Position numbers and translations under genes: made by a program
The notes under the pieces: model-generated
Databases searched by the model: none
Seen by the model: the letters and a program-made list of their open reading frames with translations, nothing else
Told to the model about the DNA's origin: nothing
Shown: positions 15,919 through 25,503 of the stretch, piece after piece
Position numbering within the stretch: position 1 is the first letter of the stretch
Layout: every line of letters begins with the position of its first letter
Assembly: GCA_965116195.1 (NCBI GenBank)
Contig: OZ220491.1
Coordinates: 3,381,871-3,445,870 of the forward strand
Direction of reading: 5' to 3'
Length of the DNA stretch: 64,000 nucleotides
Origin: Aldehydirespirator sp965116195
Lineage (GTDB): Bacteria > Actinomycetota > Acidimicrobiia > Acidimicrobiales > Aldehydirespiratoraceae

Positions 15919-17046
15919 TCAGCGTGATGCTGTGCGCTCCACGCCGACGACCTCACAGACCAGATCGTCGGCATACTCGCTGGTCGTGAAGATGTCCGAT
16001 GGTGCGGTCTCGCCGGGGCGCACTCGTGTGATGTATGCCGAGCTAGTACCAATGCGCACTTGATCACTGTTGACGAATGCGACGGTGATGTCGTAGTCGC
16101 TGTCCTCTGAGGAACTGTTGGTTGCAGTTGCAGTAGCCTCCACATCCCCGACGAAGTCCTCGCCAGTGATTTCGCATGTGACTTCGGCCATCTCGCTCGG
16201 GTCGGACTCGGCAGCAAACCGGTCAAGGTCCAGCATGTCGCAGGTCTCCCACTCTGCGTCAAATGATGCTATGGATGTCTCGATCGCTCGCTCGTTCGGA
16301 CGGACATGGCTGATGAGATTTAGGGATGAGTCGGCCACCCGGGCACCGGACGAGTCGTAGAAAACGACATCAAGCCAATAGGTGGAGGTCTTTGACGACT
16401 GGTTGACAACCTCAAGCGCGAAATAGTCAAACAAATCGTCCGCCAGCCTGGTGCATCCTACGAAGTCGGCCGCCTCGTCTGGAGCTGCGGCCGACTGGTC
16501 GCTGTCGTCTGATGCACAGCCGATGCCGTCGTTGTCGCTGTCCAGGTTGTAAGGGTCAACCTCAAGATCAATAACGATGACTGGCTGTTGGTCATCTGTA
16601 AGGTCACTACAGTTCAGTGCATCACCTGGCAGGAACGGTAAGCAAGGTTCGTACGCCGGATGGCATGAAGGGTCAACAGGCTCGGTTGTGGTTGTGGGAG
16701 CTGCTGTTGTCGTTGGGGCGGGTTGTTCGCTGTCGCTTTCGTCGTCTCCGTTTGGTTCTGGTTCCGTTGTAGTGCTGGGAGGTTGTGTGGTTGTGGCTGA
16801 CTGGTCGGGTTCGCCTGTTGCGTCTGGTGCGGGTTCTGGTTCTGGTTCTGTTACGGTTGTGGCTGACTGGTCGGTGTCATTTTCATTGCCGGAGTTGGTA
16901 GCAACGCCGACGATTATGACAACTAGAAGGCCAGCGGGTATCAGGATCCGCTTTCGCCTCCACCAAGGACGCTGACGTGCATCATCAGCCAGGTTCGCTG
17001 ATTCAGAATTTTGCGGGGGGGGGGGGGGGGTCTGCTGATCTGTCAT
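15919..17046 (-). CDS. membrane-anchored Excalibur-like protein with homopolymer tract
   Basis: 375 residues. Residues about 6-11 are TPPPPP, encoded by a run of 16 C (G on the plus strand). A basic patch (RQRPWWRRKR) precedes one membrane helix (ILIPAGLLVVIIVGVATN), then a Thr/Glu/Pro/Asp-rich linker. About residues 135-165 resemble an Excalibur calcium-binding domain: NCSDLTD ... DLDSDNDGIGCASD, with the DxDxDG loop and paired Cys. The rest is two beta-rich repeats about 90 residues long (VVNQSSKTSTYWLDVVFYDSSG and a second like SSEDSDYDITVAFVNSD, each followed by VRPNE or VRPGE), resembling FxLD/DUF4352-like domains. Probably secreted side facing out. It lies 45 bp downstream of pyk on the same strand. 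Confidence 0.7.
   Translation of the reverse strand: MTDQQTPPPPPQNSESANLADDARQRPWWRRKRILIPAGLLVVIIVGVATNSGNENDTDQSATTVTEPEPEPAPDATGEPDQSATTTQPPSTTTEPEPNGDDESDSEQPAPTTTAAPTTTTEPVDPSCHPAYEPCLPFLPGDALNCSDLTDDQQPVIVIDLEVDPYNLDSDNDGIGCASDDSDQSAAAPDEAADFVGCTRLADDLFDYFALEVVNQSSKTSTYWLDVVFYDSSGARVADSSLNLISHVRPNERAIETSIASFDAEWETCDMLDLDRFAAESDPSEMAEVTCEITGEDFVGDVEATATATNSSSEDSDYDITVAFVNSDQVRIGTSSAYITRVRPGETAPSDIFTTSEYADDLVCEVVGVERTASR
17015..17030. repeat. 16-base poly-G tract inside a coding sequence
   Basis: An uninterrupted run of 16 G on the plus strand (16 C in the gene) lies at codons 6-11 of the gene at 15919-17046. The present length keeps the frame; any change not divisible by three would truncate the protein. 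It may also be an assembly-sensitive site. Confidence 0.9.
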
Positions 17047-17091
17047 TCGTTTACTCTAGCGGGACGATGAGGAGACGACAACTGATTCGAG

Positions 17092-18522
17092 TTATGGAAC
17101 CCGTTCGATGCGGAGGACATTGGCGCTGCGCGAGCGGTTGTCAGACCCGGCGAGTACTGCCACGAGTTCACCGGAGCGGATGTATCCAGACTGGCAGGCC
17201 ACGCGCACAGCCTGCTGCACCATTTCGTCATTGGAGCCACGGTCATCCACAAGTACCGGTGTCGTCCCCCAGCTGAGCGTCAACTGCTGAACGGTGGTGT
17301 TGTTGTGTGACAGGCCGATGATCTGGGCCTTGGGGCGGAACCGCGCCATTGAACGCACCGTGAAACCCGTTCCCGAGATCGCCAGGATGGTGCTGATACC
17401 CAACTCTGATGTGGCCCTCCAGGCGGCCATGGTCATGGCATCGGTCACTGAGGCAGCGCTGCGGCCGGTGTCGGTCATACGCACCTCGGCCAGTCGCTCC
17501 GCCCACAACTCGTAGTCGAAGGCCTCATCAGCGCGACAGGCGATGCGGCTCATGGTACGTATCACGTTCACAGGATCTTGGCCGATGGCTGTCTCGGCCG
17601 AGAGCATCACCGCAGACGAGCCGTCAAACACGGCGTTGGCCACATCAGAAGTCTCGGCACGAGTTGGTGAGGGATTGCTGATCATTGACTCGAGCATCTG
17701 TGTGGCGGTGATCACCGGGCGACCGCCGGCTATGCACTGCTGGATGATCTGCTTCTGCAGGTGGGGCAACTCCTCAAGGCTGCACTCATTGCCGAGATCA
17801 CCCCGTGCCACCATTACCGCACCGGCGACCTCAATGATGCCGGCAAGGTTGTCCACCGCGGCTTGGGTCTCGATCTTGGCGATCACCAGCGGGCCTCGGG
17901 GGTGGGGCTCGGTGCCAACTCGGCGGATGTCGTGGGCCGAACGCACAAAGGACACCGCCACCATGTCCACTCCCAGATCAATCAGGGCATCAAGGGCACG
18001 AAAGTCCTGGGGGGTGGGTGTTGACATCCGCAACCGGTCCGACGGGATGTGTATGCCGGGGCGTCCACAGAGGTGCCCGCCATGGATCACGTCCGCACGC
18101 AACTTGTCGCCGGACTTGTCGCTCACTTGCAACAGCACGTTGCCGTCACCCACAGTGATCCGGTCGCCTGCCTGCAGGTCGGTCAGCAGGTCTTCGTAGT
18201 CAATCTCCATCACGGTGCTGTCGGAGTGGCCTGTGCCCACCCGTAGCTCCAATGTGGAACCCGACACGATGTCCACACCTTGTTCGCCGAAGCTGCCTGC
18301 CCTCACCTTGGGGCCTGGCAGATCCGCAAGGATGCCCACCCGCTGACCCTCGTCCTCGGCCAGCGAGCGCAGTCGCTGTATCCGGTCAGTGGCTTCGTCC
18401 AGACTGCAGTGGGCCAGGTTGATGCGGGCAACATCCATCCCGGAGCGGATCATCGCTCTGAGCGTTGCGTCGTCCTCACTGGTGGGGCCGATGGTGGCGA
18501 CGATCTTGGTTCGTCTCAGCAC
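17092..18522 (-). CDS. pyk: pyruvate kinase
   Basis: Converts phosphoenolpyruvate and ADP to pyruvate and ATP. From GTG 18522 it has 476 residues. Signature sequences: RRTKIVATIGPTSED at the start, VARINLAHCS, the active-site stretch VMVARGDLGNECSLEELPHLQK, KQIIQQCIAGGRPVITATQMLESM, and TAETAIGQDPV. The actual signature SAETAIGQDP replaces the usual AETAxGxYP. The C-terminal regulatory domain is present (GISTILAISGTGFTVRSMAR). A normal single-gene pyk; the anchored Excalibur-like gene follows on the same strand. Confidence 0.95.
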   Translation of the reverse strand: MLRRTKIVATIGPTSEDDATLRAMIRSGMDVARINLAHCSLDEATDRIQRLRSLAEDEGQRVGILADLPGPKVRAGSFGEQGVDIVSGSTLELRVGTGHSDSTVMEIDYEDLLTDLQAGDRITVGDGNVLLQVSDKSGDKLRADVIHGGHLCGRPGIHIPSDRLRMSTPTPQDFRALDALIDLGVDMVAVSFVRSAHDIRRVGTEPHPRGPLVIAKIETQAAVDNLAGIIEVAGAVMVARGDLGNECSLEELPHLQKQIIQQCIAGGRPVITATQMLESMISNPSPTRAETSDVANAVFDGSSAVMLSAETAIGQDPVNVIRTMSRIACRADEAFDYELWAERLAEVRMTDTGRSAASVTDAMTMAAWRATSELGISTILAISGTGFTVRSMARFRPKAQIIGLSHNNTTVQQLTLSWGTTPVLVDDRGSNDEMVQQAVRVACQSGYIRSGELVAVLAGSDNRSRSANVLRIERVP

Positions 18523-18534
18523 GACGGCACACAC

Positions 18535-18934
18535 TACAGTTGCAATGCGTCACTGCTGCGATGCATCACCGTGCGACTGTTGACTCGTTACCGTGCGACC
18601 GCTGACTCGGTGACTCTGGCCCGGACAGCACGAGGCTCTGAGTGGCACTGGGCCTTGGACAGCACGAGCCTCCAAGCATCACGAAGACCTCCTTAACGGT
18701 TGGCTACCGTGTGCTCGGCGCGCCGAGCCTTCTGGATGCCCCTTTACATCCGACCCGCCCGTGTACGGCGCATCCGGAGTATGCAAGAGGTGCTGCGGGC
18801 CCGTCTGATGCTCCTTTACATACGTGTACATACATGGCTAATGGTGCCAGAGGCGTGGCCAAGGGTGCGACAGCACTCGCGGCACTCTAAATTTGAGGTT
18901 GATCAGCGGCGTTGGCTCAGCGGAGGTTAGACAA
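18535..18934. other. gene-free region between pyk and htpX
   Basis: About 400 bp separating divergent genes. It has short tandem duplications: ACCGTGCGACTGTTGACTCG and ACCGTGCGACCGCTGACTCG (about 18568 and 18590), and GGACAGCACGAG at about 18625 and 18657, plus CCTTTACAT at two places (about 18741 and 18812). Small ORFs here lack ribosome binding sites. The pyk and htpX promoters must lie here, but I cannot place them. Confidence 0.4.
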
Positions 18935-19798
18935 ATGCTGAACACAGCAAAGACATTCACGCTGCTTGCCCTGCTTGGCGGACTGTGCATCGTGATCGGT
19001 GGAGCAATCGGCGGGCAGGGCGGTCTGATGCTCGGTCTCGTGCTCGGCTTGGTGCTGACCGGTGGGGCCTACTGGTTCAGCGACCGGCTTGCCATTGCGT
19101 CGGCTCGTGCCCAGTTGGTGAGCGCGAGCGAGATGCCCCGCTATCACGAGATCATGCATGAGCTGTGTGGTCGGGCGCAGCTGCCGATGCCGAAGCTGTA
19201 CATGTCACCCAATCCACAGCCGAATGCCTTTGCCACCGGTCGCAATCCCAACAACTCCGCCGTGTGTATCACGGCTGGTTTGGTGCAGGCGATGGGCTGG
19301 GACGAGATCCGTGGTGTGCTGGCCCACGAGCTGGCTCACATCCGCAACCGTGACATCCTGATCGGCTCGGTGGCTGCCGCTATCGGGATGGCGGTCACCT
19401 TCGTTGCCAACATGGCGATGTGGGGGGCGATCTTTGCGGGTGGCCGAGGTGACCGTGACAGCAACCCGCTGGGCCAGTTGATCTTTGCCATCCTTGCTCC
19501 CATTGCGGCCACGATGATTCAGGCTGCCATCAGTCGTAGCCGCGAGTTTCAGGCAGACGCGTCAGCAGCCAAGCTCATCGGTGATGGACGGCCGCTGGCT
19601 CGGGCGCTTGAGCGTTTGGACGCTTACTCTCAGCAGATCCCCTCAGGGGTGAACCCCAGCCAGGCATCGAGTTACATCATTGATCCGCTGAAGGCTCAAG
19701 CCCGTGGCGGTGGAGGTGGCGGTTTGGGTCGGATGTTCAGTACCCACCCGCCCACGGCTGAGCGCATCCGCCGCCTCACTTCAGGCGACTGGAACTGA
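18935..19798 (+). CDS. htpX: membrane zinc metalloprotease HtpX
   Basis: M48-family integral membrane protease that degrades misfolded membrane proteins. From ATG 18935 (MLNTAKTFTLLALLGG) it has 287 residues. Two N-terminal membrane helices, then SEMPRYHEIMHELCGRA, the zinc motif HELAH, NRDILIGSVAAAIGMAVTF (third/fourth helices), and SRSREFQADASAAKL, which supplies the third zinc ligand. The C-terminus ends with STHPPTAERIRRL, typical of the family. The upstream GTG-type extension to 18893 is not conserved. It converges on the YajQ gene. Confidence 0.95.
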   Translation: MLNTAKTFTLLALLGGLCIVIGGAIGGQGGLMLGLVLGLVLTGGAYWFSDRLAIASARAQLVSASEMPRYHEIMHELCGRAQLPMPKLYMSPNPQPNAFATGRNPNNSAVCITAGLVQAMGWDEIRGVLAHELAHIRNRDILIGSVAAAIGMAVTFVANMAMWGAIFAGGRGDRDSNPLGQLIFAILAPIAATMIQAAISRSREFQADASAAKLIGDGRPLARALERLDAYSQQIPSGVNPSQASSYIIDPLKAQARGGGGGGLGRMFSTHPPTAERIRRLTSGDWN

Positions 19799-19819
19799 CC
19801 AGCTGTGCCGGGCTGCTGA

Positions 19820-20308
19820 TCAGTCGCGGAAGTTCACGTACTGTAGAGGCAGGTGGTAGTCAGAGTCCTTGAGGGCGGCGATCACCGCCTGGAGGTCGTC
19901 TCTTTTCTTGGACTGCACGCGCAGTTGGTCGCCTTGAGTGGTTGACTGCACGCCCTTGATGCCGAGGCCTTTGATCAGCTTGTTGAGTTCGCGGGCGTGT
20001 TCGCCGGAGATGCCGGCTCGCAATGTGATCACCTGGCGCACCGTCGCTCCGGCTGCGTCTTGTACTTTGCCGTATTCGAGTGCTTTGAGAGACACCTTGC
20101 GTCTGACCAGCTTCTCCTCCAGCGCCTGGCGTACTGCGGTCAGTCGGTCCTCAGTGGAGGAGCTGAGCATGATGAGGTTCTCGTTGAGACCCACAGATGA
20201 GCCTGTGTTGCGGAAGTCGTAGCGGGTTGCGACTTCCCGTGCTGCCTGGTCCACGGCGTTGCGAACCTCTTGCATGTCCAGTTGGCTTACTATGTCGAAG
20301 GTCGGCAT
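19820..20308 (-). CDS. YajQ-family nucleotide-binding protein
   Basis: 162 residues, the standard length. It opens MPTFDIVSQLDMQEVRNAVD, then QAAREVATRYDFRNTGSSV, and has EYGKVQDAAGATVRQVITL, IKGLGIKGVQSTTQGDQLRV and SKKRDDLQAVIAALKDSDYH, which are family signatures. YajQ proteins bind nucleotides; some bind cyclic di-GMP and act in signalling or phage gene regulation, but no cellular role can be assigned here. It stands alone between the convergent htpX and the tRNA-Tyr. Confidence 0.92.
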   Translation of the reverse strand: MPTFDIVSQLDMQEVRNAVDQAAREVATRYDFRNTGSSVGLNENLIMLSSSTEDRLTAVRQALEEKLVRRKVSLKALEYGKVQDAAGATVRQVITLRAGISGEHARELNKLIKGLGIKGVQSTTQGDQLRVQSKKRDDLQAVIAALKDSDYHLPLQYVNFRD

Positions 20309-20534
20309 CTGGTTGTCTCGTTCCGGTCGGGTTCTGGGATCTGTTGGTTGATCCCGCTGTTGTCGGGTCTAAGCGGGTTCCCCCAGTTTGTGGGCAGTCC
20401 GTCAGATTTACTGGAATGGCGTGCATCCACATCGGATACCGGGTGGCTTTCGTTGCGTCGGCGTTGTGTCGGCATGGCAGGCCCGGACTGTGGTGTGGTT
20501 TGCGCTGATGCTCATGGTATCGTACCCGCTACAC

Positions 20535-20616
20535 GGGTCGGTGCCCGAGCGGCCAAAGGGAACGGGCTGTAAACCCGTCGGCTTAGCCTACGGAGGTTCG
20601 AATCCTCCCCGGCCCA
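20535..20616 (+). tRNA. tRNA-Tyr (GTA)
   Basis: Acceptor GGGTCGG pairs with CCGGCCC; discriminator A; CCA not encoded. Anticodon loop CTGTAAA gives GTA at 20569-20571, stem ACGGG/CCCGT. A long variable arm (TCGGCTTAGCCTACGGA) and GGTTCGAATCC T loop fit bacterial class II tRNA-Tyr. Confidence 0.95.
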
Positions 20617-20819
20617 CACACATCTCCGAAGGCATCTTGACGATCCTCAGCCTCTTGACCATCTTCAAAGAGACAGTTACCAGCACAGCTTGCGATGTCA
20701 ATCGGTACCTCAGTGAGTTCCACCCCGTTGGGGAACGGGGCTGCTATGGTAACGGGTAGATGGCCGATTCGGACCAGTGGGTTCCAGGTGTGCCCAGACG
20801 CAGGCGAAGGGATGGTTTG

Positions 20820-23800
20820 ATGTATCAAGTTACAGGGTGCGGCGACATCACGAAACAGAACCGCCTGAGGCCGAGACGGCCCGGGCGCTTGAGTTGGGTC
20901 TGGTCATTGGTGCTGGTGGCGTTTGTGGGATCACTTGCCGTGCCCGGGCCAGCTGGTGCCGCGAGAATAACCGAAAGAGGGCTCGGGGAGGCAGTGCCTG
21001 ACGTTCTGCCGGAGTTTTCGGCGTGTGTCGGCGATGCCTCAAGAGACCATGGTTTTCGTGACACGGTGGGTCTTGAGGCAGAGTCGGCCATCAATTGTCT
21101 GGCGTATTACGGCATCACGGTGGGCACAACTTCCACAACGTTCAGTCCCGGTTCTCAGGTCACACGTTCTCAGATGGCGCTGTTTCTGTTTCGCGCTGCT
21201 GGGGTTGTGGGCGTTGATCTGGTGGGTGGAAACCTCGCTGCCAGCTTTGATGATATTACAGATTTAGGTGAGGAGCGGGTTACAGCCATCCGAGCACTGG
21301 CTCGTAACGGCATTTTGTCGGGTCGAACCAATAGCACATTTGAACCAGATGAACCCATCACCCGTGCCGAGATGGTGGTGGCTTTGTTAGCTTTCTTGCG
21401 TGAGTCGAGTCCGCAATTGTTCAACCGAAATGGTACTTTGCAAATTGATGCCGACAGCTTGGACTACTTCAGTGACGCACGGTCGGACTTGTCGAGAGCG
21501 ACTGATGATGCGGTCAGTTACGCCTATGAGTTGGGAATAACCACCGGAAGTGCTGCTGACCAAAGCCTGTTTGATCCGAATGGCACAGTGCCACGCAAAA
21601 ATATGGCATCCTTTATTACTCGCATGTTGGCTCATACAAATATTCGTCCTGCAGGTCTGACAGCCCAAGCTGATGGCAACACCATTGTGGCTTCGGTACG
21701 TGATCATAAGTTCAGACCTGTGCCCAACAGCATTGTCGATGGCTTATATGCCAGTTTTGCGGAAGAAGCCAAAGCTTTTGACAATCTGGGTGAATGTCGT
21801 GACGTAGTGAAAAGTGTGGACAGTGTAGGTGAAAGGTGCGAGATTGATCGGAGTGACCCGGCCACTGATGCCGACGGCAATGCAAGACTCAACACCTTGT
21901 CGGCGGCTAACATCGGTAAGGGCGTTGTCGTGTGGGTATGGTCTGGCGATATTGGTGACACGCTCGACAGCGGTGAAGAACTTTACGCATTTCGTCTTGA
22001 GCCTTCATCAACCATAGCCGCATCCAAGTTGTCTGTCTCGCCATCACAGCAGGATGTGTTCCGAGTGCGATTTGGTAGTTCCTTGACCATAACCGGACAA
22101 CTCCAGACCAATGTCGGGGGTGTGGATCAAAATACCAAAGTAGGAACCGATCGTTCGAGACGTGCAACCTACAAACTGCAAAAGAAGACCTATCTGGGAG
22201 CCTATGACAGCAATCCGGGGAACAGTGTGTCGCCGGTTAGTGTCACTGCGCCAGAATCTGTGCATACTGATGGTGAAGGCAAACTGACTTTTCGTTTGAG
22301 TATGGCTGATCCTGACCCGACCACTGCTTCGTACCGTACCGTCATATGGACGTTGACTCCTCACAGCAACGCGCCGGCCGGTTCTCACAGCGGAAGGGTG
22401 ATATTTTCAGATGCTTCCCGTGTCGTCAGTTCGGTAAAGGCTACCGCTGTGAAGCCTTATGTGGTGGTTTCGCGTCTCGGGATTAGAGCATCCAACACCA
22501 TAGAGGTTACGGTACATGACCAGTTCGGAAGGCCCATACGGAACCAGCCGGTCACGCTTGCCAGTGATCTGAATACCGGTGGGGTCACCGTCTCAGAGTT
22601 GCCGTCGGCGCGACGTACAGGATCCAACGGTACGGTTCGGATCACTTATCGCCAAGATGTTGACGAGGAATCCAAAGAGACGATTACCGCGGTCTGGGAT
22701 GGAGACGCAGCGGGTGCAGCTGACACCGGATGCAGCGGTAAGGACAAGTGCGACACTGTGATTGTCTACTGGGCGACCATGTCAACCACTGCTTCGAGGA
22801 CTGAGGCTCGGGCGGTTGATGTTCTGGCCGGCAGTGTTGCCGATTCAGAGATAATTGTAGATTCTGACTGGCGGAGAGCCAACACTGTAATCCCGAAGCA
22901 GGTGCATTACGACAATAACGATACTTTTGAACTAAACGATGAACTTGTTGGGAAAGTGTCCTTCGAGAGAGCCTTGTCTCGAGTTTTGGATGAAGACGAC
23001 TCTACTACCGGTAAGCTCAGTTGGTCATCGTACGATTACGATGATGAGACTGATGTGGCGCGGTTTTCTTTGGAGACAATCTCAGCGGTAACGATTTTGA
23101 CCAATCCCACTACCACCACCACCTCTACCACCACCACCACCACCACCACAACAACAACAACAACAACAACCGTTGCCCGGATAGCAGCGGAGTCAGTTAA
23201 GATTGTTGCTGACTCTGCGGCGATTGAAGCTACCCGGCAGACGGACTCAGCGGGCACACCATGGTTCACGGCATCGTTTGGAGACTGGACAAGATTTACG
23301 ATCCAACTCCAGTATTCAGATGAAGCTGATGGTAATCGACTCAAGAACACTGCCGTCGGTAAGGACGGGTCGAATGCAGCGACGTTCAGGATTTGGCAGT
23401 TCGTAGGACCCTACAGAGTCACCAAGGTTGAAAGATCAGCCGGTACGTTAGCTGTTTCGGTTCGCTGCACGACCAGCTGTACGCAGTTTGAAAAGCGCCC
23501 TGAGTTTGAACGTATTACGGATCGAACCGGCGCAACTTCTCTGGTTGTAGCCGGTCCGTCTGACCCTAATCCGGGCACTGCCGGCGATGTTGTGTCGCAT
23601 TTGGTGCAGGTGTTCGAGAAAGTGAACGGTCCGGGTTCCGTCGCCAATAATGATGAAGCGCGAAATGTGTTGCATTCGTTTTATGTTGTGTTTGGAGAAG
23701 GTAGTCGCAAGACAACAGGTGCAGCGCCTACGACCACGATTCCGACTGGCAACCCTGCCGCGAGCATAGAGCTGAGTTCGTCCGGGGCTGAAACTGACAA

Positions 23801-24239
23801 ATTACTGGGAGGCGACTCGAGCTTTGTAAGATCCTATTTTGGTGACACGGTAACTGTGACCCTGCAACTCAAAGATGCCGATGGTGCCAACACTACGGCA
23901 GGTGTTGACGGAACCAATCCTGCCAAGTACCTTCTGCAAGGTAGCACAACTACCGAACACCTGGTGCGTGTTCTCAGATCAGGTCGTGACAACAGACTAT
24001 ACTGGGGTCCCACGCTTGGAAGAGCTTTGAGAGGGTGGACGGAGCAGGTGCTGACCACCGATCGGAACGGTCGGCTCACCTTTACCATGCAGATGGACGA
24101 TCATGCCCCGTCCACCCGCGGCAGCCGTGGAAGTGATGCTTTTTTCTTGAGAGCACAGGAGAATGCTCCGGGAGCCACAAACAGCCGTGCAACCACCCGA
24201 GTCCATTATGGCATCGTGCGTTACGAAGAGCAGTCTTAG
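20820..24239 (+). CDS. secreted S-layer-homology protein with Ig-like repeats
   Basis: About 1139 residues. A basic N-terminus and hydrophobic core (WSLVLVAFVGSLAVPGPAGA) form a signal peptide. Three SLH domains follow (about residues 55-280): FRDTVGLEAESAINCLAYYG, FDDITDLGEERVTAIRALAR, and FSDARSDLSRATDDAVSYAY, with TFSPGSQVTRSQ and TFEPDEPITRAE motifs. SLH domains bind pyruvylated secondary cell-wall polymers. The remainder has three similar beta-rich modules, two opening with RFGSSLTITGQLQ and FGDTVTVTLQLKD-like strands, and a Thr-only linker of about 20 residues encoded by ACC/ACA triplets (23107-23170). I chose ATG 20820 because AAGGG precedes it by 8 bp; ATG 20760 is in frame. Likely a structural or adhesive surface protein. 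Confidence 0.88.
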   Translation: MYQVTGCGDITKQNRLRPRRPGRLSWVWSLVLVAFVGSLAVPGPAGAARITERGLGEAVPDVLPEFSACVGDASRDHGFRDTVGLEAESAINCLAYYGITVGTTSTTFSPGSQVTRSQMALFLFRAAGVVGVDLVGGNLAASFDDITDLGEERVTAIRALARNGILSGRTNSTFEPDEPITRAEMVVALLAFLRESSPQLFNRNGTLQIDADSLDYFSDARSDLSRATDDAVSYAYELGITTGSAADQSLFDPNGTVPRKNMASFITRMLAHTNIRPAGLTAQADGNTIVASVRDHKFRPVPNSIVDGLYASFAEEAKAFDNLGECRDVVKSVDSVGERCEIDRSDPATDADGNARLNTLSAANIGKGVVVWVWSGDIGDTLDSGEELYAFRLEPSSTIAASKLSVSPSQQDVFRVRFGSSLTITGQLQTNVGGVDQNTKVGTDRSRRATYKLQKKTYLGAYDSNPGNSVSPVSVTAPESVHTDGEGKLTFRLSMADPDPTTASYRTVIWTLTPHSNAPAGSHSGRVIFSDASRVVSSVKATAVKPYVVVSRLGIRASNTIEVTVHDQFGRPIRNQPVTLASDLNTGGVTVSELPSARRTGSNGTVRITYRQDVDEESKETITAVWDGDAAGAADTGCSGKDKCDTVIVYWATMSTTASRTEARAVDVLAGSVADSEIIVDSDWRRANTVIPKQVHYDNNDTFELNDELVGKVSFERALSRVLDEDDSTTGKLSWSSYDYDDETDVARFSLETISAVTILTNPTTTTTSTTTTTTTTTTTTTTTVARIAAESVKIVADSAAIEATRQTDSAGTPWFTASFGDWTRFTIQLQYSDEADGNRLKNTAVGKDGSNAATFRIWQFVGPYRVTKVERSAGTLAVSVRCTTSCTQFEKRPEFERITDRTGATSLVVAGPSDPNPGTAGDVVSHLVQVFEKVNGPGSVANNDEARNVLHSFYVVFGEGSRKTTGAAPTTTIPTGNPAASIELSSSGAETDKLLGGDSSFVRSYFGDTVTVTLQLKDADGANTTAGVDGTNPAKYLLQGSTTTEHLVRVLRSGRDNRLYWGPTLGRALRGWTEQVLTTDRNGRLTFTMQMDDHAPSTRGSRGSDAFFLRAQENAPGATNSRATTRVHYGIVRYEEQS

Positions 24240-24261
24240 CACGTCGTACAATCTCAAGTCC

Positions 24262-25488
24262 ATGCCCCTACGGTTGACGCGTCCCGACTGGGTTCGCCGT
24301 GTCAACCTGATGGCCGAATCGGTTGGAGGGCGGCCCGGAGATATGGTGTCCCTTGATGCCGACGAACTGATGGAACTTGCCACCGCTTCCATCGGTGGTA
24401 TGCCCGAAGGCGACCTGGGCGACCCGCGATGGCGAGAACGGTTCAGTTCACTTGTGGCTGCGGTTGATGCTTCACCCATGCATCTTCTGGGGCGACTGAT
24501 GACCAAACAGGAGTTGTTACGTTCGCTACGGACCCGACTGCTGCTCACGGCGACGGTGGATGCCAACCCGGGAATTGTCACATCGCCGGTGACTGCTCCG
24601 GTGATCATTGCGGGTCCGGCCCGTTCGGGCACGTCCATCCTTTTTGAACTGTTGGCCCTTGACCCTGAACTTCGTGCTCCGACTGCGGTTGAGGTGTTAC
24701 ATCCGGTGAAACCGCCTGAGGCCGACAGCCTGCCCGAGCCACTGGTGCTGAGCGAATGCGAACAGGAATTTTGGGGCGATGTTCAACCCGAGTTCCATAG
24801 TTTGCATGAACTGCGCTCCGACCTACCGGTGGAGTGTGTCACCATCACCCAAGGCAGTTTCTGCGGTATGCACTGGAATATGATCGCCCAGCTTGAGGGT
24901 TGGACATTTGATCCTGTCACCAATTATGCCTATGAGCGGGCGTTCCTGCAAGTGCTCCAACACGGTGCCGGCACCACCCGTTGGGTACTCAAGACCCCCG
25001 CCCACCTGATGATGCTGCCACTGCTGTTTGATGCCTTCAGCGATGCCTGGGTGGTGCAGACACATCGTGATCCAGCCAAGACCATGCCCTCGACAGTGAG
25101 CACGTCCACCATGATTCAGTGGCTGCGCACCGATGAGATCAACGTTGACCGCTCGGCTCGTCACATTCTGGACACCTTCGCCGCCGGGCTCAACCACTCG
25201 GTGCAGCTGAGAACCTCGGAAGCCGTGCCTGACGGGCGCTTTGTGGATGTGCATTTCGCAGAGTTGATGAGCGATCCCGTGGGCACTCTGCGCAACGCGT
25301 ATCAGCAAATGGGCCGTGACTTCAGCGACGGTCATGCTGCGGCCGTGCTGGACTATCTGGCCGAGAAGCCCAAGGGAAAGTTCGGAGTGCATCGCTACAC
25401 ACCCGAGGACTGGGGCTACACCGCCGAGGGACTCAGACAGACAACAGCCCCCTACATTGACCATTTCAAAGTAGCCAGCGAGAGTTGA
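24262..25488 (+). CDS. sulfotransferase family protein
   Basis: PAPS-dependent sulfotransferase-like protein of about 408 residues. The 5'-phosphosulfate loop is seen as IIAGPARSGTSILFELLA (about residues 112-130), preceded by a helical N-terminal domain; WVLKTPAHLMMLPLLFDAFS with WVVQTHRDPAKTMPS is the 3'-phosphate-binding strand and Arg/Ser pair. The C-terminus has PKGKFGVHRYTPEDWG, typical of this bacterial subfamily. I chose ATG 24262 (MPLRLTRPDW); ATG 24310 is possible, and the ORF start at 24163 overlaps the SLH gene. The DUF1214 gene follows 15 bp later, an arrangement often seen. The acceptor is unknown. Confidence 0.88.
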   Translation: MPLRLTRPDWVRRVNLMAESVGGRPGDMVSLDADELMELATASIGGMPEGDLGDPRWRERFSSLVAAVDASPMHLLGRLMTKQELLRSLRTRLLLTATVDANPGIVTSPVTAPVIIAGPARSGTSILFELLALDPELRAPTAVEVLHPVKPPEADSLPEPLVLSECEQEFWGDVQPEFHSLHELRSDLPVECVTITQGSFCGMHWNMIAQLEGWTFDPVTNYAYERAFLQVLQHGAGTTRWVLKTPAHLMMLPLLFDAFSDAWVVQTHRDPAKTMPSTVSTSTMIQWLRTDEINVDRSARHILDTFAAGLNHSVQLRTSEAVPDGRFVDVHFAELMSDPVGTLRNAYQQMGRDFSDGHAAAVLDYLAEKPKGKFGVHRYTPEDWGYTAEGLRQTTAPYIDHFKVASES

Positions 25489-25503
25489 CAATCGGAGACA
25501 CAA

